Shown here in pieces: positions 51,645-61,281 of a DNA stretch of 64,000 nt. Each line of letters starts with the position of its first letter. Position 1 is the first letter of the stretch. Location of the stretch: assembly GCF_003013405.1 (NCBI RefSeq), contig NZ_PXZL01000033.1:1-64000 (forward strand), given 5' to 3'. A program made the position numbers and the translations under genes. The DNA is from Brevibacillus formosus (GTDB lineage: Bacteria; Bacillota; Bacilli; Brevibacillales; Brevibacillaceae). The notes under the pieces are model-generated. The model did not search any database and was not told where the DNA came from. It saw only the letters and a program-made list of their open reading frames with translations.

Positions 51645-53233
51645 TCGGTTGTCAGGCGCAACAGCCAGTCTTTCATATCGATGAGACGCAATGTTTGGGG
51701 GCGCGTCGTTGTCCCGATTACTAGCATGGGAACGAGTGAGTCCATCTCGTGCAGGGAACCGTGTGCAGCACCGCCGATATGGGTGGGGGAGTTTTCCGTT
51801 ATAAGCTCATGGCCAGGCTGAACAGTAACGACTACATATCTGCCTTCATGCGAATTCATTGCGCCATAGAGCCTCGCTAAAACGTCCGGATATTTCCCAT
51901 ACGTGATCCGGTTCTTGTTGATGGAGATATCGAGCAGACGCGGATCACCACTGAAGGTCCATGCTTGACCGTATGGATCGGTATAGGAACCCTTTTGCTG
52001 AAAAGTAAATTGTCGGTTGACCGTGCCTGCTGTTACGACAATCTTGTTGCCTTCCTTCCGCGCAATGATGTCCAGCTTCGGTTCACGCTGCAAACGGTTA
52101 ACAATATCGGGTAACGGAATACGCGGGTCCAGGGCATAAATATAGGCCATCCGTTCGTTGGTCGAGATCACGATTTGGTCAGTGGGGGTGAGGGGTCGAC
52201 CGATTTTCGCGATCTGATAAGGGGTTAAAAAGTCGCGCAAATCGATGGTAGCGGCCTGGCGATCATCAAGAACAGCGCTCTGGGCACTGTCTCCCATGAC
52301 GATCCATCGCGCTTCCTTGACTGCCTTGTCCCATGAACCAAAAGCATCAAGCACGGTTTGCAGGGCTTTATCTGCTTTTTCAATCCCTTCGATGGAAGCT
52401 GCTCCCTTCCTGTGCACCTCCATGTCATTTTCCGGGAAATACGCGATGGTAAGAGGGGGGAGCTTCTTGTTGGTGATGAGATAATTGATCTCCTGTGCGG
52501 AAAACTCATCATTCATCCCGTATTTTCGCCAAATGCGCTTTTCTCTTTTTTGATTCGGATCAAGCTGGGCAAATGCTGCATACGACAGCAGTTTTGGCCC
52601 GTTCACATTCACCTCGCCTGGCAAGCGCGTACTGAATTCAACGAGACGGGGAATATGCAAGGTGTGAGCTGTTTTGCCTCGCCATATAATACCATTGATC
52701 GAAGCGGTATCCTTGCCTTTTTCAGCCAATTCTTCATGGATGGTTTTCGTATGCGGATTGAGCTGGACCAAATTCAATTGATGAAGGATATCTAGCAGAA
52801 CTTGTGGCTGATCGATCTTCAGACCTTCTTTGGGCCCATACCCGTAATAAATCATTCGCTTTTCCTTGTTGCTGAACCAGGATAATCCCGGTACATGATG
52901 CTGATTGGCATACGTACCTGTAAGGAGGGTGCTGTCGATCGTTACCGACATGGTAGGAAAAGAACTTACAACTTGCGGGTAATAGCGCCCGTTTGCAAGC
53001 AAATAACCCAAAGCGGGAGCGCGGCCTTGCCGGATCGCTTCTTGCAATGGTTTGTCCATTAACGAATCAATGAGAATGAGCAGGACAGGTTTTTGCGATT
53101 CGTTTCTCTCAGCTGAGGGTTGAGCTTTAAGGCTTTGCTGACGGATTTGGGAAGCTGAGTCTGGCTTGCAACTGATCACAGTCAGACTCAGCGCCAACAG
53201 GAGAAGGATGGCGTATGTGAATCGCGACTTCAT
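51641..53233 (-). CDS. Lipoprotein of the alkaline phosphatase/phosphodiesterase superfamily
   Basis: A protein of 530 residues. It has a lipoprotein signal peptide with the lipobox VISC (C22), so it is exported and membrane-anchored. The body is of the nucleotide pyrophosphatase/phosphodiesterase type: first metal Asp in LILIDSLMD, nucleophile Thr in SSFPTMSVT, ENDMEVHRKG with Asp and His ligands, and a late AHGS histidine. The usual SDHG motif reads MGDSAQS, with Ser instead of His, so activity may be altered. Possible roles are wall-polymer or nucleotide hydrolysis. The start at 53233 follows AAAGGAATGG; the longer frame adds 22 residues without a site. Confidence 0.8.
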   Translation of the reverse strand: MKSRFTYAILLLLALSLTVISCKPDSASQIRQQSLKAQPSAERNESQKPVLLILIDSLMDKPLQEAIRQGRAPALGYLLANGRYYPQVVSSFPTMSVTIDSTLLTGTYANQHHVPGLSWFSNKEKRMIYYGYGPKEGLKIDQPQVLLDILHQLNLVQLNPHTKTIHEELAEKGKDTASINGIIWRGKTAHTLHIPRLVEFSTRLPGEVNVNGPKLLSYAAFAQLDPNQKREKRIWRKYGMNDEFSAQEINYLITNKKLPPLTIAYFPENDMEVHRKGAASIEGIEKADKALQTVLDAFGSWDKAVKEARWIVMGDSAQSAVLDDRQAATIDLRDFLTPYQIAKIGRPLTPTDQIVISTNERMAYIYALDPRIPLPDIVNRLQREPKLDIIARKEGNKIVVTAGTVNRQFTFQQKGSYTDPYGQAWTFSGDPRLLDISINKNRITYGKYPDVLARLYGAMNSHEGRYVVVTVQPGHELITENSPTHIGGAAHGSLHEMDSLVPMLVIGTTTRPQTLRLIDMKDWLLRLTTE

Positions 53234-53310
53234 GTTTCCATTCCTTTCCGCAAAATCGTTTCCCCTATTTTTTGTTTTCGGGGAAAAATTATTCTCCAAG
53301 CCTGCCTCAA

Positions 53311-54492
53311 TTACCCTTCTGGCAATAGATGAGAGATCTCTACAACCTCTCCTTTTTCCAAAAACAAACGAGGAATGCGATTACTGAGGGTGGCAACGAC
53401 TTCATAATTGATCGTTCCGAGCATTTCGGCAATCTCATCGACAGTAATCTCGTGGTTTCCTTGCTTGCCGTAAATCACGACTTCATCGCCTTGCTTTCCA
53501 CTGCCTTCTCCCAAGCTGACCATCATCTGATCCATTGTCACTCGCCCTGCGATCGGCAACCGTCTGCCTCGATACAGAACAAATCCCCGGTTAGAAAGTG
53601 CACGCGAATAACCGTCGGCATAACCAATGGGAACCGTCCCGATAACCTCTCCGTGCTTTGCTATGTATGTAGCCCCATAACTGATGGTATACGGTGGCGT
53701 CAGCATTGTCTTCACATAGGAGAAGCGCGATTTCAAGCTGAGTGCCGGAACGAGCTTGACACGATTGAGTTGTCGGATATAAGCCGATGGATACAGTCCG
53801 TACATGCCGATTCCGAGGCGGATCATATCGGCGCTGTATTCGGGAAAAGCAATGGTTGCAGCGGTGTTGCTCATGTGTACGGTCGGAAGCTCGAAGTCTT
53901 TTTCCTTCAGATAACGAAGATAATCAACAAATAGCTCGTGTTGCGCTTTGGTCAATGTGTGATCAGGTTCATCCGCAGTGGAAAAATGAGTGAAGATTCC
54001 GGTCCATGCAAGGGAAGAGCTGGATGTTAAGGCCTTCACGACTGCAAGCAATCCGGATTTTGTCCGTACGCCCAATCGTCCCATGCCCGTATCTACGTTG
54101 ATATGGATGTTCAGACGATTGGAGAAAGAGGTTGCTTTGACAATTTTATCGGCTTTTTTGATCCAATCGACCTGAAACGCGGACAGCTCAATATTCCAGG
54201 CGACCGCCTCTTTGACACGTGAAAGAGGAGTGAATCCCAGCACGAGTATAGGTGCGGCAATTCCCGCCTTTCGTAAGACGATGCCTTCTTCTAGGATGGC
54301 GACAGCGAGGGAAGTAGCCCCGTACTCGAGGGCATGGCGTGCTACTCCGACCGAACCATGGCCATAGGCATTTGCTTTTACAACCGCCATGATTTTCGTT
54401 TGTTCAGGAATATGCCGGCGTATTGCCCGAATGTTTTTCTTGACGGCATCGAGATTTACCTCGATCCAGGTTTCGCGAAACAACTGTTTCAT
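53311..54492 (-). CDS. alr: Alanine racemase
   Basis: PLP enzyme making D-alanine for peptidoglycan; cytosolic. It has 393 residues with the N-terminal barrel carrying the PLP lysine K39 in MAVVKANAYGHG and the C-terminal catalytic Tyr in PPYTISYGATY. GTGMGRLGVR and the GRVTMDQMMV loop are intact. GGGAGGG lies 8-14 bases before ATG 54492; the frame starting at 54558 is not supported. The lipoprotein gene follows 77 bp downstream on the same strand. Confidence 0.95.
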   Translation of the reverse strand: MKQLFRETWIEVNLDAVKKNIRAIRRHIPEQTKIMAVVKANAYGHGSVGVARHALEYGATSLAVAILEEGIVLRKAGIAAPILVLGFTPLSRVKEAVAWNIELSAFQVDWIKKADKIVKATSFSNRLNIHINVDTGMGRLGVRTKSGLLAVVKALTSSSSLAWTGIFTHFSTADEPDHTLTKAQHELFVDYLRYLKEKDFELPTVHMSNTAATIAFPEYSADMIRLGIGMYGLYPSAYIRQLNRVKLVPALSLKSRFSYVKTMLTPPYTISYGATYIAKHGEVIGTVPIGYADGYSRALSNRGFVLYRGRRLPIAGRVTMDQMMVSLGEGSGKQGDEVVIYGKQGNHEITVDEIAEMLGTINYEVVATLSNRIPRLFLEKGEVVEISHLLPEG

Positions 54493-54513
54493 CCCGAATC
54501 CCTCCCTTTTTCT

Positions 54514-54528
54514 GGGGAACAATTCCCC
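54514..54528. promoter_or_regulatory. Inverted repeat in the alr 5' region
   Basis: GGGGAACAATTCCCC has two perfect 6-bp arms and a 3-bp centre, 22 bp upstream of the alr start. It is a candidate operator or 5'-UTR hairpin; no regulator is assigned. Confidence 0.4.
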
Positions 54529-54619
54529 TCTTCCATGCGTATTCACAGTATCTTCCACTTAAGCGTGGCCTATCAGGAAGAGATAACAAAAAGCAGACCA
54601 TGTTTCTGGCTGGAAACGT

Positions 54620-54661
54620 AAAAAGAGCAGACTGCCGAGATACTCGGAGCCTGCCCTTTTC
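54620..54661 (-). terminator. Rho-independent terminator after aconitase
   Basis: On the minus strand, AAAAGGGCAG pairs with CTGCTCTTTT around an inner CCGAG/CTCGG stem and ends in a T-run, 43 bp after the aconitase stop. Confidence 0.78.
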
Positions 54662-54703
54662 GTTGGGTGGGTGCTGATACGAACTTATTTTTTATTCGTT
54701 TGC

Positions 54704-57433
54704 TTACGCGTTGACTGGTTTGCCTTCATCCAGCAATTGACGCAGAACCGTTTGCAGGATACCACCATTGCGGTAGTAGTCTACGTCTACCATGGAATCG
54801 AGGCGCACGATTACTTCGAATTCGAAAGTGCTGCCGTCTTTCTTCGTGGCTTCAACTTTTACGCGTTGGCCAGGTTGAACATCATCGGAGAGGCCTACAA
54901 TGCTGAAGGACTCAGTACCGTCGATGCCGAGGGACTTCCAGCTTTGGCCATCAGCGAATTGCAGAGGCAGAACGCCCATACCAACCAGGTTAGCACGGTG
55001 GATACGCTCGAAGCTCTCAGCGATAACCGCTTTGATACCCAAGAGGAATGTACCTTTTGCTGCCCAGTCACGGGAAGAACCAGTACCGTACTCTTTACCA
55101 GCCAGTACAACGAGTGGAGTACCGTCTGCTTGATACTTCATGGAAGCATCGTAGATGGACATTACTTCGTCAGTTGGCAAGTATTTGGTTACGCCGCCCT
55201 CAGTGCCAGGAGCCACTTGGTTGCGGATACGGATGTTCGCAAATGTACCGCGCATCATTACATCGTGGCTACCACGACGAGCACCGTAGGAGTTGAAGTC
55301 TTTGCGCTCTACGCCGTTTGCTTGCAGATACAGACCTGCTGGGCTAGTTGGCGAGATGTTACCAGCTGGGGAGATATGGTCAGTTGTCACAGAATCACCG
55401 AAGAGTGCGATGGTGTTCGCTGCTTTGATGTCTGCGATTTTTGCAATTTCTCCAGCCAGGTTTTGGAAGAATGGCGGTTCTTGGATGTAGGTGGATTTTT
55501 CATCCCACTCGTACAGGTCGCCAGTTGGAACGTCGATTTTGTTCCAAGCTTCGTTTTGTGTGAACACTTGGCCGTACTCAGCGCGGAACAGAGCTGGATT
55601 CATAGCTTTGTCCATAGCAGCTGCAATCTCTTGTGGAGTTGGCCAGATGTCTTTCAAGAATACAGGTTGACCGTCTTTGCCAGTGCCGATTGGCTCTGTA
55701 GTCAGATCGATATTTACAGTACCTGCGAGTGCATAGGCGATAACCAATGGAGGAGAAGCGAGGTAGTTCGCTTTTACCTGTGCATGGATACGGCCTTCGA
55801 AGTTACGGTTACCGGAGAGTACCGCTGCAACTGTCAGATCTTCGTCAGCGATAGCTTTGCTGGTTTCCTCTGGCAATGGACCGGAGTTACCGATGCAAGT
55901 GGTGCAACCATAACCTACGACGTTGAATCCGATAGCATCCAAGGAGTCGATCAGACCAGCGTCTTTCAGGTATTGGGTAACTACGCGGGAACCTGGAGCC
56001 AGGGAGCTTTTTACGAAAGGAGGCTTTTTCAGGCCTTTTTCCACAGCTTTTTTCGCCAGGATACCTGCACCCAGCATTACGCTAGGATTTGATGTATTGG
56101 TACAGGAAGTGATCGCTGCGATAACAACCGAACCAGTTTTCAGCGTAGCTGTTTCACCGTTTGGATAAGCAACTGGTGCGCTAGCTGCGATTTTCTCTTC
56201 GGAGAGACCAAATCCGCCTTTGTCGATCGGCGTCACGAGGCTGTTATTGAAGGATTCCTTCATAGCAGTCAGTTCTACGCGGTCTTGAGGACGTTTTGGA
56301 CCAGCCAAGCTAGGTACGACAGTGGACAGATCCAGTTCCAATGTTTCGGAGAATACTGGGTCTGGAGTCTCGTCAGTACGGAAGAGGCCTTGTGCTTTGG
56401 TGTAAGTTTCAACCAAGGAGATCAGGTCTTCTTCACGACCGGTTTGACGCATGTAGTTGAGTGTCTCAGCATCTACTGGGAAGAAGCCCATTGTAGCGCC
56501 GTACTCAGGTGCCATGTTTGCTACGGTAGCGCGGTCAGCCAGCGAGATGTTGGACAGGCCTGGTCCGTAGAACTCCACGAATTTACCAACAACACCTTTT
56601 TTACGCAGCATTTGCGTAACAGTCAGAGCGAGGTCGGTTGCAGTCGCACCAGCACTCAGGGTACCAGTCAGTTTGAAACCAACTACTTCTGGAGTTACGA
56701 AATACAGAGGCTGGCCGAGCATTCCTGCTTCTGCCTCGATACCACCAACACCCCATCCAAGAACACCAAGACCGTTGATCATAGTGGTGTGGGAGTCAGT
56801 ACCTACGAGAGAGTCAGGGAAAGCAACCAGTTCGCCATCTACTTCGCGAGTAGCGATTACAGTTGCGAGGTACTCCAAGTTTACTTGGTGAACGATACCA
56901 GTAGCTGGAGGAACCGCACGGAAGTTGTCAAACGCAGTTTGTGCCCAACGCAGGAAGCGGTAGCGCTCTTGGTTGCGTTCGAATTCCAATTTCATGTTGT
57001 TGTCCAGAGCGGACGCGTTACCGAAATCGTCAACCATGACGGAGTGGTCGATAACGAGGTCAACTGGAACCAATGGGTTGATTCGTTTTGGATCTCCACC
57101 AGCGCGCTTCATAGCGATGCGCATCGCTGCCAAGTCTACTACAGCCGGTACACCGGTGAAGTCTTGCAGAACGATACGAGCTGGCATGAGCGGTACTTCT
57201 TGGTTTTCGTCGCGGCCTTTTGTCCAGGTCGCCAATTGTTGTACGTGTTCTTTGGTGATCGCGCGGCCGTCGAACTGACGTACAGCAGCCTCGAGCAGAA
57301 CTTTAATGGAGAACGGCAGTTTGGAAACATCGCCCAATCCTTGTTCTTCCAACCCTTGCAGGCGATAGTAAGCAAAAGACTTGTCGCCTACTTGCAGGGA
57401 AGACTTTACTTTGTAAGCATCTTTGTTAGCCAA
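54704..57433 (-). CDS. citB: Aconitate hydratase
   Basis: An iron-sulfur enzyme interconverting citrate and isocitrate; bacterial homologues also bind RNA when the cluster is lost. It has 909 residues, the same length as the Bacillus subtilis enzyme. Cluster cysteines are visible in [14 protein letters not shown] and [14 protein letters not shown], with substrate-site motifs [13 protein letters not shown] and [13 protein letters not shown]. The start is TTG at 57433: GGGAGGT lies 8 bases upstream and translation then opens ANKDAYKV, while a frame starting at 57469 has no ribosome site. A palindrome nearly identical to that of the IclR gene lies between its -10 region and its ribosome site. 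Confidence 0.96.
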   Translation of the reverse strand: MANKDAYKVKSSLQVGDKSFAYYRLQGLEEQGLGDVSKLPFSIKVLLEAAVRQFDGRAITKEHVQQLATWTKGRDENQEVPLMPARIVLQDFTGVPAVVDLAAMRIAMKRAGGDPKRINPLVPVDLVIDHSVMVDDFGNASALDNNMKLEFERNQERYRFLRWAQTAFDNFRAVPPATGIVHQVNLEYLATVIATREVDGELVAFPDSLVGTDSHTTMINGLGVLGWGVGGIEAEAGMLGQPLYFVTPEVVGFKLTGTLSAGATATDLALTVTQMLRKKGVVGKFVEFYGPGLSNISLADRATVANMAPEYGATMGFFPVDAETLNYMRQTGREEDLISLVETYTKAQGLFRTDETPDPVFSETLELDLSTVVPSLAGPKRPQDRVELTAMKESFNNSLVTPIDKGGFGLSEEKIAASAPVAYPNGETATLKTGSVVIAAITSCTNTSNPSVMLGAGILAKKAVEKGLKKPPFVKSSLAPGSRVVTQYLKDAGLIDSLDAIGFNVVGYGCTTCIGNSGPLPEETSKAIADEDLTVAAVLSGNRNFEGRIHAQVKANYLASPPLVIAYALAGTVNIDLTTEPIGTGKDGQPVFLKDIWPTPQEIAAAMDKAMNPALFRAEYGQVFTQNEAWNKIDVPTGDLYEWDEKSTYIQEPPFFQNLAGEIAKIADIKAANTIALFGDSVTTDHISPAGNISPTSPAGLYLQANGVERKDFNSYGARRGSHDVMMRGTFANIRIRNQVAPGTEGGVTKYLPTDEVMSIYDASMKYQADGTPLVVLAGKEYGTGSSRDWAAKGTFLLGIKAVIAESFERIHRANLVGMGVLPLQFADGQSWKSLGIDGTESFSIVGLSDDVQPGQRVKVEATKKDGSTFEFEVIVRLDSMVDVDYYRNGGILQTVLRQLLDEGKPVNA

Positions 57434-57461
57434 TGTATACAACCTCCCTATAATAACTTGG

Positions 57462-57480
57462 AGTTTCATCTGGTGAAACG
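57462..57480. promoter_or_regulatory. Putative IclR-type operator upstream of aconitase
   Basis: Read on the minus strand, CGTTTCACCAGATGAAACT differs from the palindrome at 43946-43964 at only 2 of 19 bases. It lies 29 bp upstream of the start codon and downstream of a TATAAT box, the position of a repressor roadblock. A further GTTTC copy lies at 57483-57487. Confidence 0.68.
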
Positions 57481-57506
57481 TTGTTTCGTTTCTTCATTAC
57501 GAACCT

Positions 57507-57512
57507 ATTATA
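57507..57512 (-). promoter_or_regulatory. Candidate -10 box of the aconitase promoter
   Basis: TATAAT on the minus strand, 74 bp before the start codon; the -35 region is a poor match. The remainder of the 291-bp gap up to the ABC exporter is AT-rich and shows no other feature. Confidence 0.4.
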
Positions 57513-57724
57513 TACGATTTGTTTCCCGGCTTCTACCCCAAATTCATCATTTATATACAAAAATCACAGGTAAAGAAAATTGGATCAAGAACGTCTTCTT
57601 ATTAGAAAGAACAAAATTGCACGCACTTCAATTATTATCTCGTTTATATTTCGTTTACATTCATGCAGTATCTTATCTCTTGCAAGTGAAAATGACGTGG
57701 AGGAAAAAGGGGAGAAATGAACGA

Positions 57725-59482
57725 ATGGAACAAACGAATAGCGTAGCGAAATGGGGAAACTGGCGGCCTTTCTTTCGATTAATCATGGAAACAAAGCCAT
57801 CCAAACTAAAAATCGGTGTCGCGTTGTTCATGAGCATCGCTACCACACTGGTTAGCTTAGTGATTCCGCTGTTTACGAAGGATTTGGTGGACAGCTTTTC
57901 CTTATCTACGATCACAACACCACAAATCATTCTCTTGATCGTTGCCTTTGTCGCGCAAGCCATTGCCGGAGGGCTGTCCATCTATTTATTAAATCATGTC
58001 GGCGAGAGTGTGGTAGCCTCACTCCGTGAACGACTCTGGAAAAAACTGCTCGTCCTGCCGATCTCCTATTATGATAACAACCGGACAGGTGAGACGATCA
58101 GTCGAATGACGAACGATACCGGCGTAGTGAAAAGTCTGATTAGTGATCAACTGTCCAACTTTTTCACAGGATTGATCACGATCGTTGGTGCTGTGGTGAC
58201 TTTGCTCTACCTCGATTGGCAAATGACGTTAACCATGCTCGTTGCGGTACCGCTGTGCATCGGGATTCTCATTCCGCTTGGCAGTCAGATGTACAAAATT
58301 TCGAAAGGACTCCAAGACGAGACTGCGAGCTTTACGACAATTATGAATCAAGTGCTCCAAGAGATGCGGCTCGTCAAATCTTCCAATGCCGAAACCCGCG
58401 AACTGGGAATGGGAACAAAAGCAATCGGGAATCTGTTTCGATTCGGGCTGAGAGAAGGAAAAGTCCAAGCCGTCATTGGACCGTTAATGTCCTTTATCCT
58501 GATGGTGCTGCTCGTGGTTGTGATCGGCTATGGTGGCATGCGCGTATCCACGGGAGCATTGACAGCTGGTGAACTGGTCGCGTTTATTTTGTATCTGGTG
58601 CAAATCGTCATACCGCTGGGACAATTCACACAGTTTTTCACCTCCTTGCAAAAAGCCATGGGGGCAACAGAGAGAATCATTGCGACTCTGGACGCCGAAG
58701 AGGAAGATCTTCTTGCAGGACGGACGCTTGAAAACGCAGGTCTGCCCATTCATGTGAACCATGTGAGCTTCGCGTATGAGAACGGGGAAACGATTCTCGA
58801 TGATGTCAGCTTTACGATTGGGGCCGGAAAAGTAAATGCGATTGTCGGACCGAGCGGCAGCGGCAAGACCACGTTGTTTTCCCTAGTTGAAAGGTATTAC
58901 CAGCCACTGACTGGAGAAATCAGGCTGGGCAATGATCCCATCACGGATTTTTCCTTGAAGTCATGGAGAAGTCAAATCGGCTACGTGTCCCAGGAAAGTC
59001 CATTGATCGCCGGAACCATTCGAGAAAATATTTGCTACGGGATTTCACGGACGATTAGCGAGGAGGAGCTGAAGGAGGCGGCAAAGATGGCCTATGCGGA
59101 TCAATTTATAGAAGAATTGCCGAATGGCTATGAGACAGAAGTAGGGGAGCGAGGCATGAAGCTATCGGGTGGACAGCGCCAACGAATCGGGATTGCCCGT
59201 GCACTGCTTCGGGACCCGCAAATCTTGATGCTGGATGAAGCGACCTCTAGCTTGGACAGTAATTCAGAGATGATCGTCCAGAAGGCGTTGCAAAATTTGA
59301 TGAAGGGACGTACCACCCTCGTGATTGCCCATCGCTTGTCGACGGTGGTGGAAGCAGATCAAATCATCTTTTTGGAAAAGGGAAAAATCACAGGTATGGG
59401 TACACATGAAGAGCTTTTTCAAACCCATGAGATGTACCGGGAATTGGCTAGTCAGCAATTGCTCGTAAAAGAGAGGGTGTAG
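57725..59482 (+). CDS. ABC exporter half-transporter (BmrA-like)
   Basis: A protein of 585 residues with six N-terminal membrane helices followed by a nucleotide-binding domain: Walker A GPSGSGKTT, Q-loop VSQESPLI, signature LSGGQRQRIGIA, Walker B ILMLDEATSS, and H-loop AHRLS. It forms a homodimer that extrudes lipophilic drugs, lipids or peptides; BmrA of B. subtilis is of the same length and type. The start at 57725 is set by AAAAGGGGAG upstream. A much longer frame running back through the aconitase gene on the opposite strand is an artefact. It is followed after 3 bp by a two-component system, which likely controls it. Confidence 0.88.
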   Translation: MEQTNSVAKWGNWRPFFRLIMETKPSKLKIGVALFMSIATTLVSLVIPLFTKDLVDSFSLSTITTPQIILLIVAFVAQAIAGGLSIYLLNHVGESVVASLRERLWKKLLVLPISYYDNNRTGETISRMTNDTGVVKSLISDQLSNFFTGLITIVGAVVTLLYLDWQMTLTMLVAVPLCIGILIPLGSQMYKISKGLQDETASFTTIMNQVLQEMRLVKSSNAETRELGMGTKAIGNLFRFGLREGKVQAVIGPLMSFILMVLLVVVIGYGGMRVSTGALTAGELVAFILYLVQIVIPLGQFTQFFTSLQKAMGATERIIATLDAEEEDLLAGRTLENAGLPIHVNHVSFAYENGETILDDVSFTIGAGKVNAIVGPSGSGKTTLFSLVERYYQPLTGEIRLGNDPITDFSLKSWRSQIGYVSQESPLIAGTIRENICYGISRTISEEELKEAAKMAYADQFIEELPNGYETEVGERGMKLSGGQRQRIGIARALLRDPQILMLDEATSSLDSNSEMIVQKALQNLMKGRTTLVIAHRLSTVVEADQIIFLEKGKITGMGTHEELFQTHEMYRELASQQLLVKERV

Positions 59483-59485
59483 AAC

Positions 59486-60160
59486 GTGACCACAATTATG
59501 GTAGTCGACGACGATCCGCATATTCGCGAGCTCGTCAGCGTCTTCTTGCGCAATGAAGGCTTTACGATAGTGGAAGCCGCTGACGGACAGGAGGCACTGG
59601 ACAAACTGGAGTCGGTTGCCGCACAACTGGTGATTCTTGACATCATGATGCCGAACATGGACGGCTGGGAGCTGTGTCGAAAGCTTCGCGAGTATTATGA
59701 TTTTCCCTTGCTCATGCTGACTGCCAAGGGAGAGACATCGCAAAAAATCAAAGGCTTTGAGCTAGGGACAGACGATTATTTGGTGAAGCCGTTTGATCCG
59801 CAGGAGCTGGTCGTCCGGGTAAAAGCGCTGCTCAAGCGTTACCGGATTGCCGCTTCGCATCAGGTTCAAGCAGGAAAACTGCTGCTTGATCGTAAAACGT
59901 TTGCAGTCGCCAGCGGGACGAAAACCTGGACGATCCCACTAAAGGAGTTCGAGCTGTTGTTCAAACTGGCCAGTTATCCCGGGCAGACCATTTCCCGCGA
60001 GCAGCTGATCGAACAAATATGGGGCTATGATTTTGAGGGAAATGAGCGTACGGTAGACGTGCACATCAACCGATTGCGGGAGCGTTTTCCAGAAGCGATG
60101 TACGGCTTTTTGATCCGGACGGTCCGGGGACTTGGCTATCGTTTGGAGATTGTGGTATGA
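59486..60160 (+). CDS. OmpR-family response regulator
   Basis: A protein of 224 residues with an intact receiver: acidic pocket VVDDDPH, phosphoacceptor in LVILDIMMP, switch T in MLTAKG and K in LVKPFDP. A winged-helix DNA-binding domain follows (FELLFKLASYPGQTISREQLIEQIWGYDFEGNERTVDVHINRLRERF). The GTG start follows GAGAGGGTG. It is coupled to the kinase by a 4-base overlap and lies 3 bp after the exporter, its probable target. Confidence 0.93.
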   Translation: MTTIMVVDDDPHIRELVSVFLRNEGFTIVEAADGQEALDKLESVAAQLVILDIMMPNMDGWELCRKLREYYDFPLLMLTAKGETSQKIKGFELGTDDYLVKPFDPQELVVRVKALLKRYRIAASHQVQAGKLLLDRKTFAVASGTKTWTIPLKEFELLFKLASYPGQTISREQLIEQIWGYDFEGNERTVDVHINRLRERFPEAMYGFLIRTVRGLGYRLEIVV

Positions 60161-61218
60161 AACAGCGAAGGCCAGAACATTCCCTTGTTTTGCTGAAAAA
60201 AATCGTCGGGGTTGTGGCCTTATGTGCTGTTTTTGCCTTGTGCGGGCTAGGTGCATATGGGATTACCACTCTCTTATATGGCTATATGGGCTTTCATCCC
60301 AATAATCTTGTAAAAACGTTGGTCTATTCCGTTTTGAACTGCATGTTGTTTATTGGGGTAGGCATCATCATTTCTTTCTTCACGATGTCAAGGCATCGGG
60401 GCAGGTTTCAACCATTGATTGATGCGCTTAGACGGATTGCCATGGGGGATTTTCGGGTCAATCTCGATATCAAGCTGGCGCATGAATGGGGGGAGCTGGT
60501 GGACGGCATCAACCATGTGGCGGAACAATTAAATGAAATGGAGAAGCTGCGGCAGGAGTTCATCTCCAATGTTTCCCACGAAATCCAATCACCTTTGACG
60601 TCCATTAGCGGGTTTGCTCGCGCCCTGCATAATGAAAGACTTAGCGAAGAAGAGCGTAAACGTTACTTGGAGATTATTGAGTCGGAAAGCAAGCGGCTGT
60701 CCAAGATCAGTGACAACCTGCTTAAGCTCACTGCGCTAGAGGGCATCCAGCATGATTTAGAGCGGAAGCCATATCGGTTGGACACGCAACTGCGCGCACT
60801 CATCCTCGCATGCGAGCCGCAATGGATGGCGAAAGAGATTGATATGGACATAGACTTGGAAAAAGTCGAAATCGTCGCCGACGAGGATATGCTGAGTCAA
60901 GTCTGGACCAACTTACTTGGCAACAGCATCAAATTCACGGAGGCAGGCGGAAAAATTAGCGTAAAGCTGGAGACGGTAAACGGAGAAGTGCTCGTGAAAA
61001 TAACCGATACGGGAATCGGGATATCCAAGGAAAATCAGGAGCGCATTTTCGAAAGATTTTTCAAGGCGGACCCATCGCGGAATCGAGCCAATTCGGGCAG
61101 TGGTCTGGGGCTGGCGATCGTGAAAAAAATAATGGATTTGCATCATGCCAAGATCGTCGTTGAGAGTGACGTAGGGAAAGGTACGACGTTTACGATTACA
61201 TTTGTTCAAACGGCATAA
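60157..61218 (+). CDS. Sensor histidine kinase
   Basis: A protein of 353 residues. Two membrane helices (about 15-40 and 55-77) are separated by only ~15 residues, so the kinase has almost no external domain and probably senses within the membrane, as envelope-stress kinases do. HAMP, HisKA (phospho-His in SNVSHEIQSPLTSI) and HATPase domains (N box VWTNLLGNSIKF, DTGIGI, GSGLGLAIV) follow. It forms a pair with the regulator just upstream. Confidence 0.92.
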   Translation: MKQRRPEHSLVLLKKIVGVVALCAVFALCGLGAYGITTLLYGYMGFHPNNLVKTLVYSVLNCMLFIGVGIIISFFTMSRHRGRFQPLIDALRRIAMGDFRVNLDIKLAHEWGELVDGINHVAEQLNEMEKLRQEFISNVSHEIQSPLTSISGFARALHNERLSEEERKRYLEIIESESKRLSKISDNLLKLTALEGIQHDLERKPYRLDTQLRALILACEPQWMAKEIDMDIDLEKVEIVADEDMLSQVWTNLLGNSIKFTEAGGKISVKLETVNGEVLVKITDTGIGISKENQERIFERFFKADPSRNRANSGSGLGLAIVKKIMDLHHAKIVVESDVGKGTTFTITFVQTA

Positions 61219-61264
61219 AAAAGCTGCCCCTTCGTCTCGCCGACGGCCTGGGACAGCTTATTTT
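61216..61264. terminator. Bidirectional terminator between the kinase and moeB-like genes
   Basis: AAGCTGCCCC (61221-61230) and GGGACAGCTT (61250-61259) form a stem with one bulge, flanked by A- and T-rich tracts; the genes are convergent. Confidence 0.72.
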
Positions 61265-61281
61265 CATTACAGGTAAACCAG

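Noticed and set aside
54671-57450. Long open frames on the plus strand across the aconitase gene, including one running on into the ABC exporter
   Set aside because: They are exact antisense of a well-conserved 909-residue enzyme; strong codon bias in citB leaves few stops on the other strand. They have no ribosome sites and their translations are rich in Trp, Cys and Phe without any family pattern.
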